The translations under genes were made by a program, and so were the position numbers. 64,000 bases of DNA from Dechloromonas sp. UBA6271 (lineage in GTDB: Bacteria > Pseudomonadota > Gammaproteobacteria > Burkholderiales > Rhodocyclaceae), in the NCBI GenBank assembly GCA_002440665.1, contig DJUX01000049.1:20839-84838 (forward strand), given 5' to 3'. The notes under the pieces were generated by a model. That model saw nothing but the letters and a program-made list of their open reading frames with translations, did no database searches and was not told the DNA's origin. Below are positions 63,401 to 64,000 of the stretch, in pieces (within the stretch, counting starts at the first letter, position 1; each line of letters opens with the position of its first letter).

Positions 63401-63644
63401 CAAGCAGCAGGTCGCCGCCGGCATGAACTTCCACGACGCGGTGATCCAGTCCGCCGCCGTACGCGCCAAGCCGATTGCGCTGACCGCGCTGGCCGCCATG
63501 CTCGGCGCCCTGTTCATCCTCGACGACCCCATCTTCAACGGGTTGGCCATCAGCCTCATCTTCGGCATCCTGGTCTCCACCCTGCTGACGCTGGTGGTGA
63601 TCCCGGTCCTCTACTTCTCAGCTTTCAGAAAGGAACATCAATGA
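60465..63644 (+). CDS. RND efflux permease (AcrB/SwrC-type)
   Basis: 1059 residues, 6 bases after the SQR stop. It has an N-terminal TM1 (FLTSRITPLLALVAFLLGVFATLVTP) and the TM4 motif SIGILVDDAIVVVENIHRWQGLHP with the Asp pair. The two large periplasmic loops are present, with PREEEPQIDVTMADVMVAFPGAS and YGPDMPGQMAVGKQVRK. The C-terminal half ends in ALTALAAMLGALFILDDPIFNGLAISLIFG. It lacks the TM10 lysine region of HAE1 AcrB in the usual form (IVRNSILLVDFIKQQVAAG instead), so it belongs to another RND group. It is expected to export a compound made in the SQR reaction or a hydrophobe. Confidence 0.9.
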   Translation: MGISGRIAAAFLTSRITPLLALVAFLLGVFATLVTPREEEPQIDVTMADVMVAFPGASAKDVENLVARPAEQVLSRMHGVEHVYSMSRPGMAVITVQFEVGVKYNDAVVRLYDTVHSHRDWLPPNLGVQEPVIKPRGIDDVPIVGLTFWTRDPERSAYDLQQVARAVEIELKRIKGTRDVSTIGGPDHAIRVLMDAERMNAYGVTPQEIAGALKVSNAQQSSGSLTAGNREVLVQTGTYLESAADVRQLVIAVRDGKPVFLSDVAQVQDGPDQPKAYAWFGSKDGEFPAVTLQISKQPGVNAASVASAVVDRINALKNTVIPEGVEVTITRNYGETATEKAQKLIGKLIFATAFVVALVFFALGRREAVIVGVAVTLTLAATLFASWAWGFTLNRVSLFALIFSIGILVDDAIVVVENIHRWQGLHPNKPLHEIIPPAVDEVGGPTILATLTVIAALLPMAFVSGLMGPYMSPIPINSSMGMAISLVVAFVVTPWLALKLMRATGMSHAHQPSKLDARLDSTFRKLLTPFLDPIKGGAARVKLAIAVVLLILGSVSLAYFQLVVLKMLPFDNKSEFQVILDMPVGTPVEETARVLHEIGAELAQEADVVNYQAYAGTASPINFNGLVRQYYLRAAPEKGDLQVNLADKHVRSRKSHDIAISLRDRIEAIGKKNGGVAKVVEVPPGPPVMSPIVAEIYGPDMPGQMAVGKQVRKVFEDTKDIVAVDDYIEADSRKAVLHVLQSKAALLGVAQADIIEVVSMGLAGQDVTPVHNTDSKFEIPVRVTLPAEKQSNLDALLKLRVRSRDGHLVPVSELVEVRDVAREKAIYHKDLLPVVYVVGDMGGKLDSPLYGMFDARSKIVGQELKEGGTLGEWFIRQPSDPYAGYSVKWDGEWKVTYETFRDMGIAYGVGLILIYLLVVAHFGSYLVPLIIMAPIPLTIIGVMPGHALLGSQFTATSMIGMIALAGIIVRNSILLVDFIKQQVAAGMNFHDAVIQSAAVRAKPIALTALAAMLGALFILDDPIFNGLAISLIFGILVSTLLTLVVIPVLYFSAFRKEHQ

Positions 63645-63865
63645 CCATCGAACGCATGATCCGCATCATGGCCGGCTTCTTCGTCCTGCTCTCCCTCGCC
63701 CTCGGCTGGAGCGGCAGCCCGGTTTTCGTTTCCGAATGGTTCCTCGCCTTCACCGCCTTCGTCGGCCTCAACCTGCTGCAAAGCGGCTTCACCGGCTTCT
63801 GCCCGCCGGAAAAGCTGCTGGCCAAGCTGGGGTTCAAGCGGGGCAATGGCAGTTGCGGGGTTTGA
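63641..63865 (+). CDS. DUF2892 membrane protein
   Basis: 74 residues from ATG 63641, overlapping the permease stop as ATGA. Two transmembrane helices (MIRIMAGFFVLLSLALGW and WFLAFTAFVGLNLLQSGFTGFCPPEKLLAKLG) carry the DUF2892 pattern with the conserved GFCP. DUF2892 is the membrane part of the sulfurtransferase YgaP and is often found near sulfur genes. It ends the operon and fits a sulfur role. Confidence 0.85.
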   Translation: MTIERMIRIMAGFFVLLSLALGWSGSPVFVSEWFLAFTAFVGLNLLQSGFTGFCPPEKLLAKLGFKRGNGSCGV

Positions 63866-63943
63866 TTCAGGACAAGCGCGCTACGCCGCGCCCGAAATTC
63901 AGATCGGCTGGCTGACGTGGGTACAGACCAAGCACCATATTTA

Positions 63944-63970
63944 CAAATCGAAAGTTGAATCTTCGATTTG
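63944..63970. repeat. AT-rich inverted repeat after the DUF2892 gene
   Basis: CAAATCGAA (63944-63952) and TTCGATTTG (63962-63970) are exact complements around a 9-base loop. It could be a weak terminator (no T run) or a recombination or IS-flank feature. The window ends 30 bases later. Confidence 0.5.
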
Positions 63971-64000
63971 CAATAACTCCTGTTGACGCGCACTGAAAAG

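Overview
The window comes from a high-GC Gram-negative bacterium, most likely a betaproteobacterium of the Rhodocyclales (Dechloromonas/Azonexus-like). This rests on the style of the proteins (glycolate oxidase operon, GlnE, YhdP, TldD, cytochrome c4, RND pumps) and on strong G/C bias at third codon positions. No rRNA, tRNA, CRISPR array, complete insertion sequence or replication origin was seen.

Layout. 1-5869: tail of an AcrA-type adaptor, an AcrB-type pump, a NodT-type outer membrane factor and a downstream TetR regulator. 5888-6622: a decayed rlmM. 6639-8938: RhlE-type helicase converging on a PP2C phosphatase. 9025-14834: minus-strand operon hyi, glycerate 2-kinase, glcD, glcE, glcF with overlapping stops and starts. 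14899-16655: cobalamin adenosyltransferase, a DUF1330 protein and a dienoyl-CoA isomerase-like protein. 16869-20114: acyl-CoA dehydrogenase and small basic-tailed protein, divergent from a FabR-like regulator, with a FabR-type palindrome between. 20430-33705: mostly housekeeping genes (DAHP synthase with a strong terminator, a radical SAM protein, a periplasmic PilJ-domain protein, a diheme cytochrome c, TldD, nitrilase-like amidase, YhdP, GlnE, MscL). 33781-42652 is patchy: an aminotransferase that has lost its 5' end and carries a frameshift, a tandem universal stress protein, a six-gene Mrp Na+/H+ antiporter operon, and a tandem glycine riboswitch with no glycine gene behind it. Next come an AbrB/Doc toxin-antitoxin pair whose toxin lacks the motif histidine, and an mtnA-aldolase pair pointing to the DHAP shunt for methylthioadenosine and 5-deoxyadenosine salvage.

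44813-54541 is rich in ion transport. A five-gene unit encodes a duplicated DUF1538 membrane protein, two small PII-like proteins, a secreted DUF3124 protein and a two-TM RCK potassium channel. After an inserted-looking nitronate monooxygenase come NhaD, a Kef-type antiporter and an MFS transporter. With the Mrp operon upstream, this makes a cation and pH homeostasis zone.

54694-57121 holds a small secreted protein, a secreted HExxH protein and a ferredoxin-NADP reductase. 57221-63865 holds a LysR regulator followed by an RND adaptor, a sulfide:quinone oxidoreductase with all three expected cysteines, an RND permease and a DUF2892 protein, apparently a sulfide-linked export unit.

The two best candidates for an undescribed system are the DUF1538/PII-like/potassium-channel unit and the SQR/RND unit. 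The orphan glycine riboswitch is the most unusual regulatory element.
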